From Marinagarivorans sp. (GTDB taxonomy: Bacteria > Pseudomonadota > Gammaproteobacteria > Pseudomonadales > Cellvibrionaceae): DNA of 54,550 nt. Positions 26,087-35,748 of this stretch are shown piece by piece. A program made the position numbers and the translations under genes. The notes under the pieces are model-generated. The model saw only the letters and a program-made list of their open reading frames with translations. It searched no databases and was not told the DNA's origin. Within the stretch, counting starts at the first letter, position 1; every line of letters begins with the position of its first letter. The DNA is taken from positions 1-54,550 of the forward strand of contig JANQJB010000042.1 in the NCBI GenBank assembly GCA_028281865.1, in the 5' to 3' direction.

Positions 26087-26920
26087 ATGAGAGCTCTTCA
26101 CGCTTGCCATTTATTATTGTGTTTTTTCGCATTGTTATTATGCGCCTGTACTGGAAATCTAAAAAATAAAGGCGATAAAAGTAAATCGAATGAAAGTGTC
26201 AAACCGATAGCACTCTACCTTTTCAACGAAGGTCAAGGGAATGCAATACACGATGTATCGCGCGAAAAGCCTGTTTTACCGTTAAAAATATTTGATAATG
26301 GTAAAAATGAGATCACCTGGAATAAAAAACGCGGACTGCATACACGACCTAGTCGATATCGCGTTGAAAAAAGTAGCATGATCGCAAAGCTTAAAAGCGA
26401 AAAACCCGCAGCAAAAATAATAAATAAAATAAAACAGTCGCAGGAATTTTCGGTTGAACTTTGGTTTCGACCTGATAATGTCGAGCAAACTGGGCCAGTA
26501 AGAATTATTTCTATATCCAAAAGTAATGGCCGCCGCAATGTTACGATCGGACACTCCGCCTCGGCCTATGACTTTCGGATACGCACAAGCGATGTCAACT
26601 TAAATGGGCTACCCTCCTTGCGCACTGCCTCCAGTTATCAGGCTAAAGCAGAGCTGACCCATGTTGTGTTGACCTATGACACAAACGCTGCCCAAATTTA
26701 TATTAATGGTGAATCAATACCCTGGTTTTTCTACGAGGGAGAACCACCCGGCGAGCAGTTATCCGGAAATTTAACTAATTGGGATGATAGTTTTAAATTG
26801 ATTATAGGTGATGAGTTTACCGGTGATAGAGCTTGGAAAGGTCATATTTATTATCTTGCTTTCTATGACCGTTCCCTAGACCAGAAACAGGTGTTGTCCA
26901 AGCTCAGTAATGGTATTTGA
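26087..26920 (+). CDS. LamG/concanavalin-fold lipoprotein
   Basis: A 277-residue protein with a lipoprotein signal (LALLLCAC-type, Cys21 in LLLCACTG). The mature part is a single LamG-like lectin fold: PIALYLFNEGQGNAIHDVS, QEFSVELWFRPDN, THVVLTYDTNAAQIYINGE and WKGHIYYLAFYDRSLDQKQV. These jelly-roll domains bind glycans or proteins. LamG lipoproteins often accompany DUF1592/DUF1552 genes, so it probably belongs to the same surface system. Confidence 0.8.
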   Translation: MRALHACHLLLCFFALLLCACTGNLKNKGDKSKSNESVKPIALYLFNEGQGNAIHDVSREKPVLPLKIFDNGKNEITWNKKRGLHTRPSRYRVEKSSMIAKLKSEKPAAKIINKIKQSQEFSVELWFRPDNVEQTGPVRIISISKSNGRRNVTIGHSASAYDFRIRTSDVNLNGLPSLRTASSYQAKAELTHVVLTYDTNAAQIYINGESIPWFFYEGEPPGEQLSGNLTNWDDSFKLIIGDEFTGDRAWKGHIYYLAFYDRSLDQKQVLSKLSNGI

Positions 26921-26938
26921 CTATAAAAATAAAAAGCC

Positions 26939-26979
26939 GAGTATTTAATAACTTATTATGTAAAAGTTATTAAATACTC
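26939..26979. terminator. Long perfect hairpin between convergent genes
   Basis: GAGTATTTAATAACTT (26939-26954) pairs exactly with AAGTTATTAAATACTC (26964-26979) around nine bases. It overlaps the last codons of the minus-strand cysteine-hydrolase gene. No T-run follows, but its place between convergent stops suggests transcript-end protection or termination. Confidence 0.6.
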
Positions 26980-28025
26980 CAACGCACGCGCACAACTGGT
27001 TTAGTTCGACCAAGAAGTGACGCATCAGGAATATCAATTACGCTTGGTTTATTATGATCCGCCTGACGTCCCCAAGCAGTATAGTCTTTACCCTTTTCAA
27101 ACATCGCGCCCCACATATCAACCACAAACCCACCCACAATAGGCAGGTAGCGCTCATACTCCTGAAAAGACGTAAACCGGATCGTGCGCGAAGCCAATCG
27201 GATTTCATCGGGCCTGTTAACACATACCCACCAATGACACATTGAACCGGTGCGGCTGGCTTGTTGTTGAATAATATCAATCGATTTTATTCGGCAAAAA
27301 TGCGCTGTGGAATTTAAGGCAGCACGGTTTTTGTGTAACAAGTGCGCTGCAATTGCAGCGCTTGAATGGCAAAAAACACCTTTGCGCACATTCAGTGGAG
27401 CAAAGCGCGGCCACTGGTGGGCGGCGCACCCCAATTGCCCCATGATTTTCATACGGGCGATCAAACCCGGCTTACCCGCCGCAAGCTGAGGCCATGCTTC
27501 TAAGCGCTTTACTTCATCAGCGCCAATACTGGACCAACTATTGATGTCCGCTGGGGGGTTCATCGCCCAACCACTGCAAACTCTCGCTTCCCACTCCAAA
27601 TCTTCCACGTATGGTTGCAGTTGGCCGTAAGCGGCGGCGTGTTGCGCTTGATAGATTTCCCCCCAGGTCGCTTTGGATTTCCATCCTGTCGTTGCCATAC
27701 GATTCTCAACTTCAGTTTTGAGAGTCCGCCGATCACGCTCTAACCATTCGTAATATTTGATCAAATGCTCAAGCTTAAAAGACGGGTCTGCATGCTTCGA
27801 ATTAAGCGTTCCACTGGTAGTTTTATTCCGGTACCAGGTCTGGAACTGATGTTTCAAAGAATGAAGTGTGGCGGCACACGGATTATTGTCAAAATTGGTG
27901 AGCGCTCTATCGATATGCTTTATTGCACTCGACCGAATCTTAAAAGTACCCAGCGAAGTGGCTTTTTTCCACTCGGCGCGCGTTGGCAAGATATGTTCTA
28001 CTCTTTGCCCATAAACGAATTGCAT
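26970..28025 (-). CDS. Putative papain/transglutaminase-fold cysteine hydrolase, toxin-like
   Basis: About 351 residues from the ATG at 28025, where GGAGA lies six bases upstream. An N-terminal stretch (IRSSAIKHIDRALTNFDNN ... LKHQFQTWYRNKT) looks like a conserved helical module. The C-terminal part has ordered candidates for a Cys/His/Asp triad: Cys219 (GVFCHSSAAIAA), His264 (MCHWWVCVNR) and Asp303 (GGFVVDMWGAMF). This order and the strand context fit papain-like or transglutaminase-fold toxin domains. No signal peptide is visible, so delivery by a contact-dependent system is possible. Family assignment is uncertain; no immunity gene is evident. Confidence 0.45.
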   Translation of the reverse strand: MQFVYGQRVEHILPTRAEWKKATSLGTFKIRSSAIKHIDRALTNFDNNPCAATLHSLKHQFQTWYRNKTTSGTLNSKHADPSFKLEHLIKYYEWLERDRRTLKTEVENRMATTGWKSKATWGEIYQAQHAAAYGQLQPYVEDLEWEARVCSGWAMNPPADINSWSSIGADEVKRLEAWPQLAAGKPGLIARMKIMGQLGCAAHQWPRFAPLNVRKGVFCHSSAAIAAHLLHKNRAALNSTAHFCRIKSIDIIQQQASRTGSMCHWWVCVNRPDEIRLASRTIRFTSFQEYERYLPIVGGFVVDMWGAMFEKGKDYTAWGRQADHNKPSVIDIPDASLLGRTKPVVRVRWSI

Positions 28026-28330
28026 ATGCTTCTCCAAGCCCTTTTTATATCGATAATACTTGATCACGAAAGATATTCGTAGTTGTTTATATCTGCCTCG
28101 TTAACAACATACGGCCCAACTCAAAGAAAGTTTCAAGAAAATTTATTATCTATCTCACTTTCGGTGATCGATCTTTAGGTCACACGGAAGTCACGAGTCT
28201 GGTGAATGTGAAAAATACTATTCGTCTGAGTGCGACAATATGTCGCGCTGACTTTCAACAGTTCTTTAACTAGAATTCCCCACTTAATTATCAGCGTTAT
28301 TTTCTAGCAAACGAGTCAAGAGGAGTTCAA
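28026..28330. promoter_or_regulatory. Divergent promoter region with a GCGACA/TGTCGC operator
   Basis: GCGACA (28232-28237) and TGTCGC (28241-28246) are a perfect dyad around ATA, extended with one mismatch to 21 bp. It lies about 85 bases before the TonB receptor start and is a likely operator for it. It does not look like a Fur box. Nothing else is recognised in this gap. Confidence 0.5.
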
Positions 28331-30652
28331 GTGTACACGCAATTTAAGTCAATTTATGCGCCATTTTTTTTGTGGCTGGGCAGCTTAGCTGGAATAGCGT
28401 TTACGAACATCGCTCTTGCAAACAAAAATGACTCTGCAATTATCGAGGAAGTCTATATCTGGGCAGAAAATCGCGACTCGAGCGATGCGGATTATATAAA
28501 CCCTACAAGCATTCTGACGCAGCAGGATATGCAAGCAATTAACATGGTAACTACGGAGGACCTGGTGAAGTTCGAACCAAGTTTAGTGATTCGCCGCCGT
28601 TTTATTGGAGACTCCAACGGCACGCTCGGTATCCGCGGCTCGAACATGTTTCAAACTTCGCGTTCAATGGTATTTGCTGACGGCGTTCCTCTTCACTACT
28701 TGCTTCAATCGCGCTGGAACGGGGCACCGCGCTGGACAATGGTCTCCGCAAGTGAAATTGCTCAAGTCGAAGTCATCTACGGTCCATTTTCGGCTGAATA
28801 TAGTGGTAATGCAATGGGCGGCGTCGTGCTTATCGAAACAGCAATTCCACAAAAACGCGAATTTCATGTCGATGGTTCTTTTTTTAATCAACAATTTGAT
28901 GCTTACGGTTTTGATGATGACGTAGATGGCTTTAAAGGCTTCATTTCATTTGGCGATAAAATTGGCAACACAAGTTATTACTTTTCCTATAATCACCTTG
29001 ATAATACAGCGCAACCACAAACATTTAGAGACGCAACATTTGCTGATACTCCCGAGGTAGGCAACACAAGCGGAGCGATATTTGAAAAGGATTCTCGCGG
29101 ACGCTCCAGAATTTGGTACGGCGATACGGGAACAGTCGAAACACAAACAGATAACTTTAAGTTTAAACTGGGCACCGATTTCGGCGCGTGGCAGACACTA
29201 CTCAATTTCGCACTGGAAGATCGCCAGTCCGACAACGTTGGGCAGTCCTATCTCAACGATGGAAACGACCTGACTCTCTGGGCAGGTTCAGAATTAGTAC
29301 AAGACGGAAGAATTTTTTCCATCAATTCCACCAGATTAAACGCACGCGCACTCGATCGACAAAGCCTTTCAATAGGCTTGCGTTTAAAAGGACAGCTAAA
29401 CGATCAAGCCCGCTTTGAGGCAAACGTGAATCGCTTTGATATATTAAAAAACGAAAGTCGCGACTCCGCGCTGAACCCTCAGGACCCACTTTATACAACA
29501 GAGGGGCAAGTAAGCGATTACGACGACAGTGGCTGGAATACCGCCGAAGCCAAACTTTATTTTGAGCAACTCTTTGTACCTGGGTTCAATATTGTCACTG
29601 GTGCACGTTACGAAAGTTACGAACTCAACCTCGACGTATTTGATTCACCTAATTATCTTACCGGAGCCAAAGGTAATTATTCCAGCCGCTTTGGCGGGCA
29701 AACACAAATTTCCGCAGTTTTCGCACAAGCCAATTGGACCCTAACGCCCCGCTGGGATCTCGCTTTTGGCTTGCGTTATGAATCTTTTAAAAGTCACGAT
29801 GGATACTACGACGACGATGACAACACAACGCCGGAATTTGATTTAGTGAATATACCAAGCGAAAGCAAAGACGCTGTATCACCAAAATTTTCCGCCGGTT
29901 ACCGCCCCTATGAAAGTTGGTTGATCCGCTATTCAGCAGCCAAGGCTTTCCGGTTTCCTATCGTAGAAGAATTGTTTAGCCAGTACCGCGCTTACAATAT
30001 TGTTGCTCTGTCAAATCCAGAACTCGAGCCGGAGGATGGTTTACATCACAACATCATGATTGACAAAGCAATAGACGGTGGCAATTTGCGCGTCAACCTT
30101 TTTCAAGAAACTGTTAAAGATACTATCGAGTCTCAAACAGATTCCAGCACTAACGTGCGCTCATTTGTTCCGATAGATGAAATAGATGTAAAAGGCATCG
30201 AATTTATCGCAAACAAAAGCGAAGTATTTTTTAAGGAATTGGATCTCCGGTTTAATGTCACTTGGACCGATGCCAAAGTCGTCGACAATAGCACAGCCGA
30301 AAGTGCAATCGGGTTCGATCCAGCAAACTCAATCGAGGGGAATAGATACCCGCGCCTACCTAAATGGCGCAGTAATTTGCTCGCTACTTACCATTTAAAC
30401 GAAGCCTTTAATTTTAGCTCCAATATTCAGTACACGAGTGATAGCTTCGGCCGAATCGACAACAGCGATACACAACATAACGTTTACGGAGCACAAGACG
30501 CCTATACGCGAATTGGCTTAAGAGCAGCTTACGATGTATCAAATCAATGGAATATAAGCGCTGGCCTAGATAATGTTACCAATGAAATTACTTATGTTGC
30601 TCACCCATGGCCAGGACGAACAGTTTATCTTAATTTCTCCTACGACCTTTGA
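28331..30652 (+). CDS. TonB-dependent outer-membrane receptor
   Basis: A 773-residue receptor. A signal peptide ends near ANIALA-type sequence (residues 20-31). A plug domain follows at about 45-170 (LVKFEPSLVIRRRFIGDSNG, TLGIRGSNMFQTSRSMVFADG, VEVIYGPFSAEYSGNAMGGV), then a 22-strand barrel ending RTVYLNFSYDL. The start is GTG at 28331 with AGGAG six bases upstream. The ligand is not evident; the PepSY membrane protein encoded next usually accompanies siderophore or haem receptors. An upstream dyad suggests specific regulation. Confidence 0.92.
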   Translation: MYTQFKSIYAPFFLWLGSLAGIAFTNIALANKNDSAIIEEVYIWAENRDSSDADYINPTSILTQQDMQAINMVTTEDLVKFEPSLVIRRRFIGDSNGTLGIRGSNMFQTSRSMVFADGVPLHYLLQSRWNGAPRWTMVSASEIAQVEVIYGPFSAEYSGNAMGGVVLIETAIPQKREFHVDGSFFNQQFDAYGFDDDVDGFKGFISFGDKIGNTSYYFSYNHLDNTAQPQTFRDATFADTPEVGNTSGAIFEKDSRGRSRIWYGDTGTVETQTDNFKFKLGTDFGAWQTLLNFALEDRQSDNVGQSYLNDGNDLTLWAGSELVQDGRIFSINSTRLNARALDRQSLSIGLRLKGQLNDQARFEANVNRFDILKNESRDSALNPQDPLYTTEGQVSDYDDSGWNTAEAKLYFEQLFVPGFNIVTGARYESYELNLDVFDSPNYLTGAKGNYSSRFGGQTQISAVFAQANWTLTPRWDLAFGLRYESFKSHDGYYDDDDNTTPEFDLVNIPSESKDAVSPKFSAGYRPYESWLIRYSAAKAFRFPIVEELFSQYRAYNIVALSNPELEPEDGLHHNIMIDKAIDGGNLRVNLFQETVKDTIESQTDSSTNVRSFVPIDEIDVKGIEFIANKSEVFFKELDLRFNVTWTDAKVVDNSTAESAIGFDPANSIEGNRYPRLPKWRSNLLATYHLNEAFNFSSNIQYTSDSFGRIDNSDTQHNVYGAQDAYTRIGLRAAYDVSNQWNISAGLDNVTNEITYVAHPWPGRTVYLNFSYDL

Positions 30653-30675
30653 CAGGCCTATATGGACTTGCTTGC

Positions 30676-31956
30676 ATGAATAGTGATTCTAACAAATTGT
30701 ATCGCACGCTGTGGCGCTGGCATTTTTACGCGGGTTTATTTTGCATCCCTTTTATTATTTCATTGTCGGTGACCGGCGCTATTTATCTGTTCAAACCTCA
30801 GATTGACGCCTGGGTAAATCGAGAATTCCGAAGTTTAGAAGTACGTGAAAAGCAGCATAGTCCCGTCGAGCAAATAACAGCTGCGAAAAAAAACTTTCCC
30901 AAAGCGACATTTGCAAGCTATCGCTTACCGGAAAACAAAAAACAAGCCGTTGTCATAACGCTACGTGAGAACGGCCGACGAATATTGGTCTTCGTCAACC
31001 CCTATACTTTAGAAAGTCTTAAGGCCGTAGGATACAACGACCAATTCATCCGTATTGTACGCACACTGCACGGAGAACTTATGCTGGGGAATACCGGCGC
31101 AGTTTTAATTGAGCTTGCAGGTGGGTGGGCCATTATATTAATCATCACTGGGCTTTATCTATGGTGGCCTCGATCAGCTAGCGGAGTCGCAGGAGTTATA
31201 TATCCTCGCCTAGCGCAAGGAAGTCGAAAATTTTGGCGCGATTTACATGCCGTAACGGGGTTTTGGGTTGCATTTTTTACGCTGTTTTTAATTGTCAGTG
31301 GATTACCTTGGGCCTTGGTATGGGGCAGCGCGTTTAAAGAAATTCGTTCAATCGGAAAGCAATCCGTTGTACAGGATTGGAGCATTTCTCAAAGGGCAGA
31401 TAAGAGCAACACAAAAGTGTCTATAAACTTTTTGACAAATGACTTATTGCGCAAAGCGACTGAATTAAATTTCGCACATCCCGTCGAATTCGGGCCCGAC
31501 CGAAATACGCCGAATACTTGGAAACTGTCATCTAAACATCAAAACAGAATGTTACGCTCTGATGCTTGGTTTAGCATCGACGACGGTCAACTAATAAAAA
31601 TCAAAACATTTTCCGACAAACCTACTACAGACAAAGTTATTGGAATAGGAATTGCCGCGCACGAAGGACATTTATTCGGCTGGTTAAATCAACTTATCGG
31701 TTTGTTGGTAACTCTGGGACTCATTACCATAAGTGTTAGCGGGTTTGTTCTTTGGCGAAAACGCAAACCCTCTGATACCCTCGGTGCTCCTCCCGCACTT
31801 AATAACGGCACCGGAAAAACAATTTTACTGATAACAATTATATTTTCGATTTTTTTACCCGTCGTATTTATTTCATTGCTGGCAATACTTCTACTAGAAA
31901 AATTTGTGCTGAAGCGATTTAAAGGTGCGAGCCTTTGGCTGGGCATAACCAACTAG
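30676..31956 (+). CDS. PepSY-associated membrane protein
   Basis: About 426 residues with the PepSY_TM layout: a first helix with LWRWHFYAGLFCIPFIISLSVTG, periplasmic PepSY domain, HGELMLG near residue 137, helices near 150, 200 and 350, and a final helix pair. These inner-membrane proteins sit with TonB receptors and are thought to reduce or release metal from imported complexes. The frame opens at a TTG at 30649 that overlaps the receptor stop; the ATG at 30676 is the better start because the family begins just before the WRWH motif. Confidence 0.87.
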   Translation: MNSDSNKLYRTLWRWHFYAGLFCIPFIISLSVTGAIYLFKPQIDAWVNREFRSLEVREKQHSPVEQITAAKKNFPKATFASYRLPENKKQAVVITLRENGRRILVFVNPYTLESLKAVGYNDQFIRIVRTLHGELMLGNTGAVLIELAGGWAIILIITGLYLWWPRSASGVAGVIYPRLAQGSRKFWRDLHAVTGFWVAFFTLFLIVSGLPWALVWGSAFKEIRSIGKQSVVQDWSISQRADKSNTKVSINFLTNDLLRKATELNFAHPVEFGPDRNTPNTWKLSSKHQNRMLRSDAWFSIDDGQLIKIKTFSDKPTTDKVIGIGIAAHEGHLFGWLNQLIGLLVTLGLITISVSGFVLWRKRKPSDTLGAPPALNNGTGKTILLITIIFSIFLPVVFISLLAILLLEKFVLKRFKGASLWLGITN

Positions 31957-32009
31957 AGAAGTGATTAAGGGTAATAATTACGAAATTAGTGTCTATGGAA
32001 GCGCATTTC

Positions 32010-34391
32010 CTACCGCGGCGAAAACGGCCAAGCGGAGTTTCCGTCAATGGGTAATTCTTGAAGGTCAAGCGAACAAGCCAACTCCAGTTCACTGGCGTAA
32101 AATTTATTTTGTGCTTTTGCAAAACCAAAAGTCTGTATTTGTGTTTTGGCTTTTTCTGATATATCAATGCCCCACATCGCTATATAGTCAGAGAAGTCTA
32201 AACCGCTAACTAAGGACATTGCGATAACCAGCCAATCATTTTTTGCAATAACATCTATTTCCGCCTCTGCTCGCGTGTAAGTGCTAAAACCTAGACTTTC
32301 ACGTTGTGTATTCCACAGCGTTTCACTTTCAATAACGCGTTTATATTCGCTGTTCAACATATTTAAGCGCGCTAAAAAATACCAGCCATTGCCTATCGTT
32401 CCTTGATTGTGTGCTACCGCGGCCAACTGTAAATAAATAAGCCGCGTGTTCAACGCATTTTTAAAATCGACTTTTTCCAATACGTAAGCTTGCGGGTCGG
32501 GCTGATTGACGCTGTCCTGCAAAATTTGATAAAGGTCGTCGTCACGCCAAAGTTTCATGCAGGTTAAATTAGAGGGATGATTGTATTTTTTAAACCCCTC
32601 CGATGCAGCGAGCGAAGCATAAAGCTCAGTTAGGGTGTGATATTTTACCCAGCCGGGGAAAATAAGGTCCACGTCTTCTATATTGTGGCCAATTTCGTGA
32701 AGGTAAACCAAGTTTAGGGGATTAAAAGAGCCATAGACGTCAATCGCGATTAAAGCAGCACTAGTCGATGACGGCGAGCCTGCACAGCCCACACCGCAGG
32801 ATGCAAATTCCGCGTTGGCATGCCTAACAGTGTCGAATTGATCGATGTTCCAGCCGCGGTCCTCGGCAAAACCATGGATGCCTTCGTTGTAGTTAATTCC
32901 CGGACCTTTTAGCCCTGCTGCCTGATGCATTAGATTGTGTGTGTAATATTGCGTGCCCTCGGCAACGTCATCGATATCTTTAAAAGGCGTTTTCTCCATC
33001 GCCTCAAGAAAATAATCACGCCGCGAATGAAGCTCGAAATTGGGCAACGCCACCTCAACCCAGTTATACACACCTTCAGCTAACGTTTTATTGAAGTGCT
33101 CGGTGTCTTCAGGGCCATTCCAATAGGGGTGGCGGCCGACGTTGGTGAAAGTGACGTCTACCGGTTCACCCGAAGCGCCAAAGAATAGTTGTACAGGGCC
33201 CCCGTAAGGACTCGTCATCTTTATTGTTTCTCCTGGCTTAATGGCCAGCGAACGGCTTATTAACAGCCTTGGGCGCACATAACCGCGCAGCTCTCCATTA
33301 ACCTCACGCAGTTGTTTCGGGACTTTTATTGAATTGAAACGCAGCGTATTGATCAACACTTTAACTTCAAGGTTTTCACTTTCGTCATTGCGCGTTACGG
33401 TAAAGGTCTGGCCGGGTAAGGAATAGACACCTGCAGCACGCATTCGCAACTTGCTTGTCGTTGTTACACGCACTGTTTCAGGCACAACCGTACTGAAGTC
33501 CGTTTTGCTAAATGTACCGAGGTCTTGCATCACTGGATTATGTTCGCGGCTGTAGTAAACCACGTGCTCAGCAAAATAACTTCTTAAAAAATCCGTCATC
33601 TTGCTTGTTACTGGGTCCATTGGAAATTTCACGCGGCTGCGATAGTAATCGCCTAACAGAATCACAAGCCTCCCTAACAGGTTTTCATTTTCTGCAAATA
33701 GATCCCGCCCAGCGACATCATATGCAGAAAGGTGGTTTCTATAATTTCTTAACGGTTTTAAAAACTCGTTTTCATAGGCTTCTTTGACCGGGTCTGAGGC
33801 GCAGTCGTGACTATTGCATTCGCTAAGTTCAAAAGAATAATCTCCGCTATCGAGCCGACGAACAACATCGTAAATGCCCTTCAATGGAGATTTATCGGAA
33901 AACGCATCGGTCTCCTGTTTAATCATACTTATCAGGATCGCGGGTGTATCCGGAAGTAGGGCCGGATTGCCCGTTTCGAGCGCGAGACGCACTTTAGCTT
34001 CGTCATCTAAGGCTGAATTAACGACCGTGATTTTAATATGCTGTGTAGCACTTGCTTTACTGTCGGATGCAATAATACGGACATTAAAAATATCTCCCGC
34101 TACCGGGTTTACTGAGCCTTTAAAATTTAACGTCGTACCCGTCAATATTAAGTCACCTGCACTTCTGCCTTTAAGCTCTAATGCAATTGGGTCATTTTCA
34201 GCATCGGCAACCTGCGCAGAGTAGTTAAGGTCGCGCGTTCCTTCTTCTATTGTAATATTGACGACACCCACTCCATTATTGCTTGTAAATTCCGGTGGTG
34301 TGTTTGGCGTGGGAGCTTCTGTGGAGGTTCCAGTGCAGGCAAAAACGTTAAACAAACAATAAATAAAGAGGATGTTTTTAATATATCGCAT
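32010..34391 (-). CDS. M60/ImpA-type zinc metalloprotease lipoprotein
   Basis: A 793-residue protein with a lipoprotein signal (IYCLFNVFAC). Residues 40-130 look like a cadherin/Ig-type repeat (IALELKGRSAGDLILTGTTL). The C-terminal half is M60-like, with HEIGH near residue 565 followed by a downstream Glu in LTELYASLAAS, and an accessory beta domain before it (GPVQLFFGASGEPVDVTF). M60 proteases cleave mucin-type and other O-glycoproteins, so this is a surface enzyme against host or environmental glycoproteins. The gene stands alone, convergent with the PepSY gene. Confidence 0.85.
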   Translation of the reverse strand: MRYIKNILFIYCLFNVFACTGTSTEAPTPNTPPEFTSNNGVGVVNITIEEGTRDLNYSAQVADAENDPIALELKGRSAGDLILTGTTLNFKGSVNPVAGDIFNVRIIASDSKASATQHIKITVVNSALDDEAKVRLALETGNPALLPDTPAILISMIKQETDAFSDKSPLKGIYDVVRRLDSGDYSFELSECNSHDCASDPVKEAYENEFLKPLRNYRNHLSAYDVAGRDLFAENENLLGRLVILLGDYYRSRVKFPMDPVTSKMTDFLRSYFAEHVVYYSREHNPVMQDLGTFSKTDFSTVVPETVRVTTTSKLRMRAAGVYSLPGQTFTVTRNDESENLEVKVLINTLRFNSIKVPKQLREVNGELRGYVRPRLLISRSLAIKPGETIKMTSPYGGPVQLFFGASGEPVDVTFTNVGRHPYWNGPEDTEHFNKTLAEGVYNWVEVALPNFELHSRRDYFLEAMEKTPFKDIDDVAEGTQYYTHNLMHQAAGLKGPGINYNEGIHGFAEDRGWNIDQFDTVRHANAEFASCGVGCAGSPSSTSAALIAIDVYGSFNPLNLVYLHEIGHNIEDVDLIFPGWVKYHTLTELYASLAASEGFKKYNHPSNLTCMKLWRDDDLYQILQDSVNQPDPQAYVLEKVDFKNALNTRLIYLQLAAVAHNQGTIGNGWYFLARLNMLNSEYKRVIESETLWNTQRESLGFSTYTRAEAEIDVIAKNDWLVIAMSLVSGLDFSDYIAMWGIDISEKAKTQIQTFGFAKAQNKFYASELELACSLDLQELPIDGNSAWPFSPR

Positions 34392-34910
34392 AGCGAACCT
34401 TTGTTTTATCCTGCTTTCAGCTTACCGTTTAATTAAGACAGTAGCTGGCAACTTCGACGCGGGAAAATATAATACTTTTCGCTGGCAGATTTAATCCATC
34501 GACCGAGTCGCACTATGACCATTTATATGACACTAACAAGGCATTTTAGCGATGAATAGCTTTAACGATATTATATTGCGGAATTATGCACGTTGAGGGA
34601 ATTAACTTTTTTTAACCTTTTAAAAACCAAATAGGAAAATTCACTTTAGTAAGCTATCCCTATGTTTTAAATAATCTCAATTTTTAGACACCACAGCATT
34701 AGTACATTCTGTAATTATCATTCTTACTTTTAGATATATGAAAAATCGTTGAATAGCAGCGTCATTGGAAGGTTTGATCTTATAAATTAAAGAAATATCA
34801 TTAGCGCTTATTGCAAATTATTTAGCAACAATACACTCTGTAGTGTAATTTTTGGAGCGAACTTCTCAAAGAATAAACTCTTAAAACGAGAATATTTCGC
34901 TCCAATTTTT
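34392..34910. other. 519-base intergenic region with an orphan plus-strand terminator
   Basis: No gene is supported. TACACT-ctgt-AGTGTA (34832-34847) is a perfect dyad. TTGGAGCGAA (34852-34861) pairs with TTCGCTCCAA (34896-34905), with an inner TTCTC/GAGAA stem (34863-34867 and 34888-34892), followed by seven T on the plus strand. Both flanking genes are on the minus strand, so this terminator has no annotated plus-strand gene to serve; a short RNA is possible. Confidence 0.55.
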
Positions 34911-35672
34911 TTAGTACACTGAGTCGCCATCGGTACGGGGGGACGAACTTTCTCCCATAATCGCCGTTCTTAAATCACTCAGTGAAACACCTGGCTCAGT
35001 GAAATAAAGGGCTACGCTGCCATCTTCTTGATTGAGTGTAAACGCTTCATTTAAGTACGGCGGCTTTCCATATAGCTCCCTGAGATTGGGAGGCTTACCA
35101 TTCATTTGGCTAAATATCGCTCGACAATACCCGTCAGTACAACTCATGTTTTCCAAGTTTACATGGGGAATGGATTCAGCCAGTATTTTTTCCGTTTGAT
35201 TGCGCGCAGTTTCAGTCGCCTCGCTGGTGTCATCTTCAAAAACTAAGCTTTCTTCCATCCGTTGGCCAAAATCTTCTTCAGACGCCCTGAAGCCCGGTGC
35301 GTCTACATGACTATCGGCAACGTCTTCATATTCGTTATTATCCATTCGATCTTCTAAAGGCTTTATACGCTCCTCAAGCTCGCTCAAAAGCTTATCGATT
35401 CTTTTATAGTTTTTTAAATTTTCCTGCGAGCCTTTCTCTATCTCTTTTTTAATTTCTACCATTGTATTTGCTAGCTGATAAAACCTTTTATTTTCGTTAG
35501 AATAATGCAAATTTTTATTTACGCTGTTACTGTCTCCATTTTTATTTTCGATACCGCTTACCTCTTCCTCGATAGGAGACTTATTATCATTTGCTTGCAA
35601 GTAAAGAATTGTTGCAACAATTACAGTTAAAGCCAGACCGGTTGTTAAAGCTTTGCTTAGAATGTTAATCAT
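34911..35672 (-). CDS. Membrane-anchored coiled-coil protein of unknown function
   Basis: A 253-residue protein with one N-terminal membrane helix (ALTTGLALTVIVATILYL, residues 8-25), a polar spacer, a coiled coil at about 65-110 (MVEIKKEIEKGSQENLKNYKRIDKLLSELEE), an acidic stretch, and a small C-terminal domain with two cysteines (MSCTDGYCRAIF) and a strand GSVALYFTEPG. The C-terminal half resembles periplasmic domains that follow a coiled-coil stalk. I recognise no family. The minus-strand neighbour 80 bases upstream may be co-transcribed. Confidence 0.55.
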   Translation of the reverse strand: MINILSKALTTGLALTVIVATILYLQANDNKSPIEEEVSGIENKNGDSNSVNKNLHYSNENKRFYQLANTMVEIKKEIEKGSQENLKNYKRIDKLLSELEERIKPLEDRMDNNEYEDVADSHVDAPGFRASEEDFGQRMEESLVFEDDTSEATETARNQTEKILAESIPHVNLENMSCTDGYCRAIFSQMNGKPPNLRELYGKPPYLNEAFTLNQEDGSVALYFTEPGVSLSDLRTAIMGESSSPRTDGDSVY

Positions 35673-35748
35673 AGTCTTACCCGTATCAATAAATAGACAG
35701 CAGCTTCACCAAAGCAACAAAAAAGCTACTGCCTAGTTCAATTAAAAA

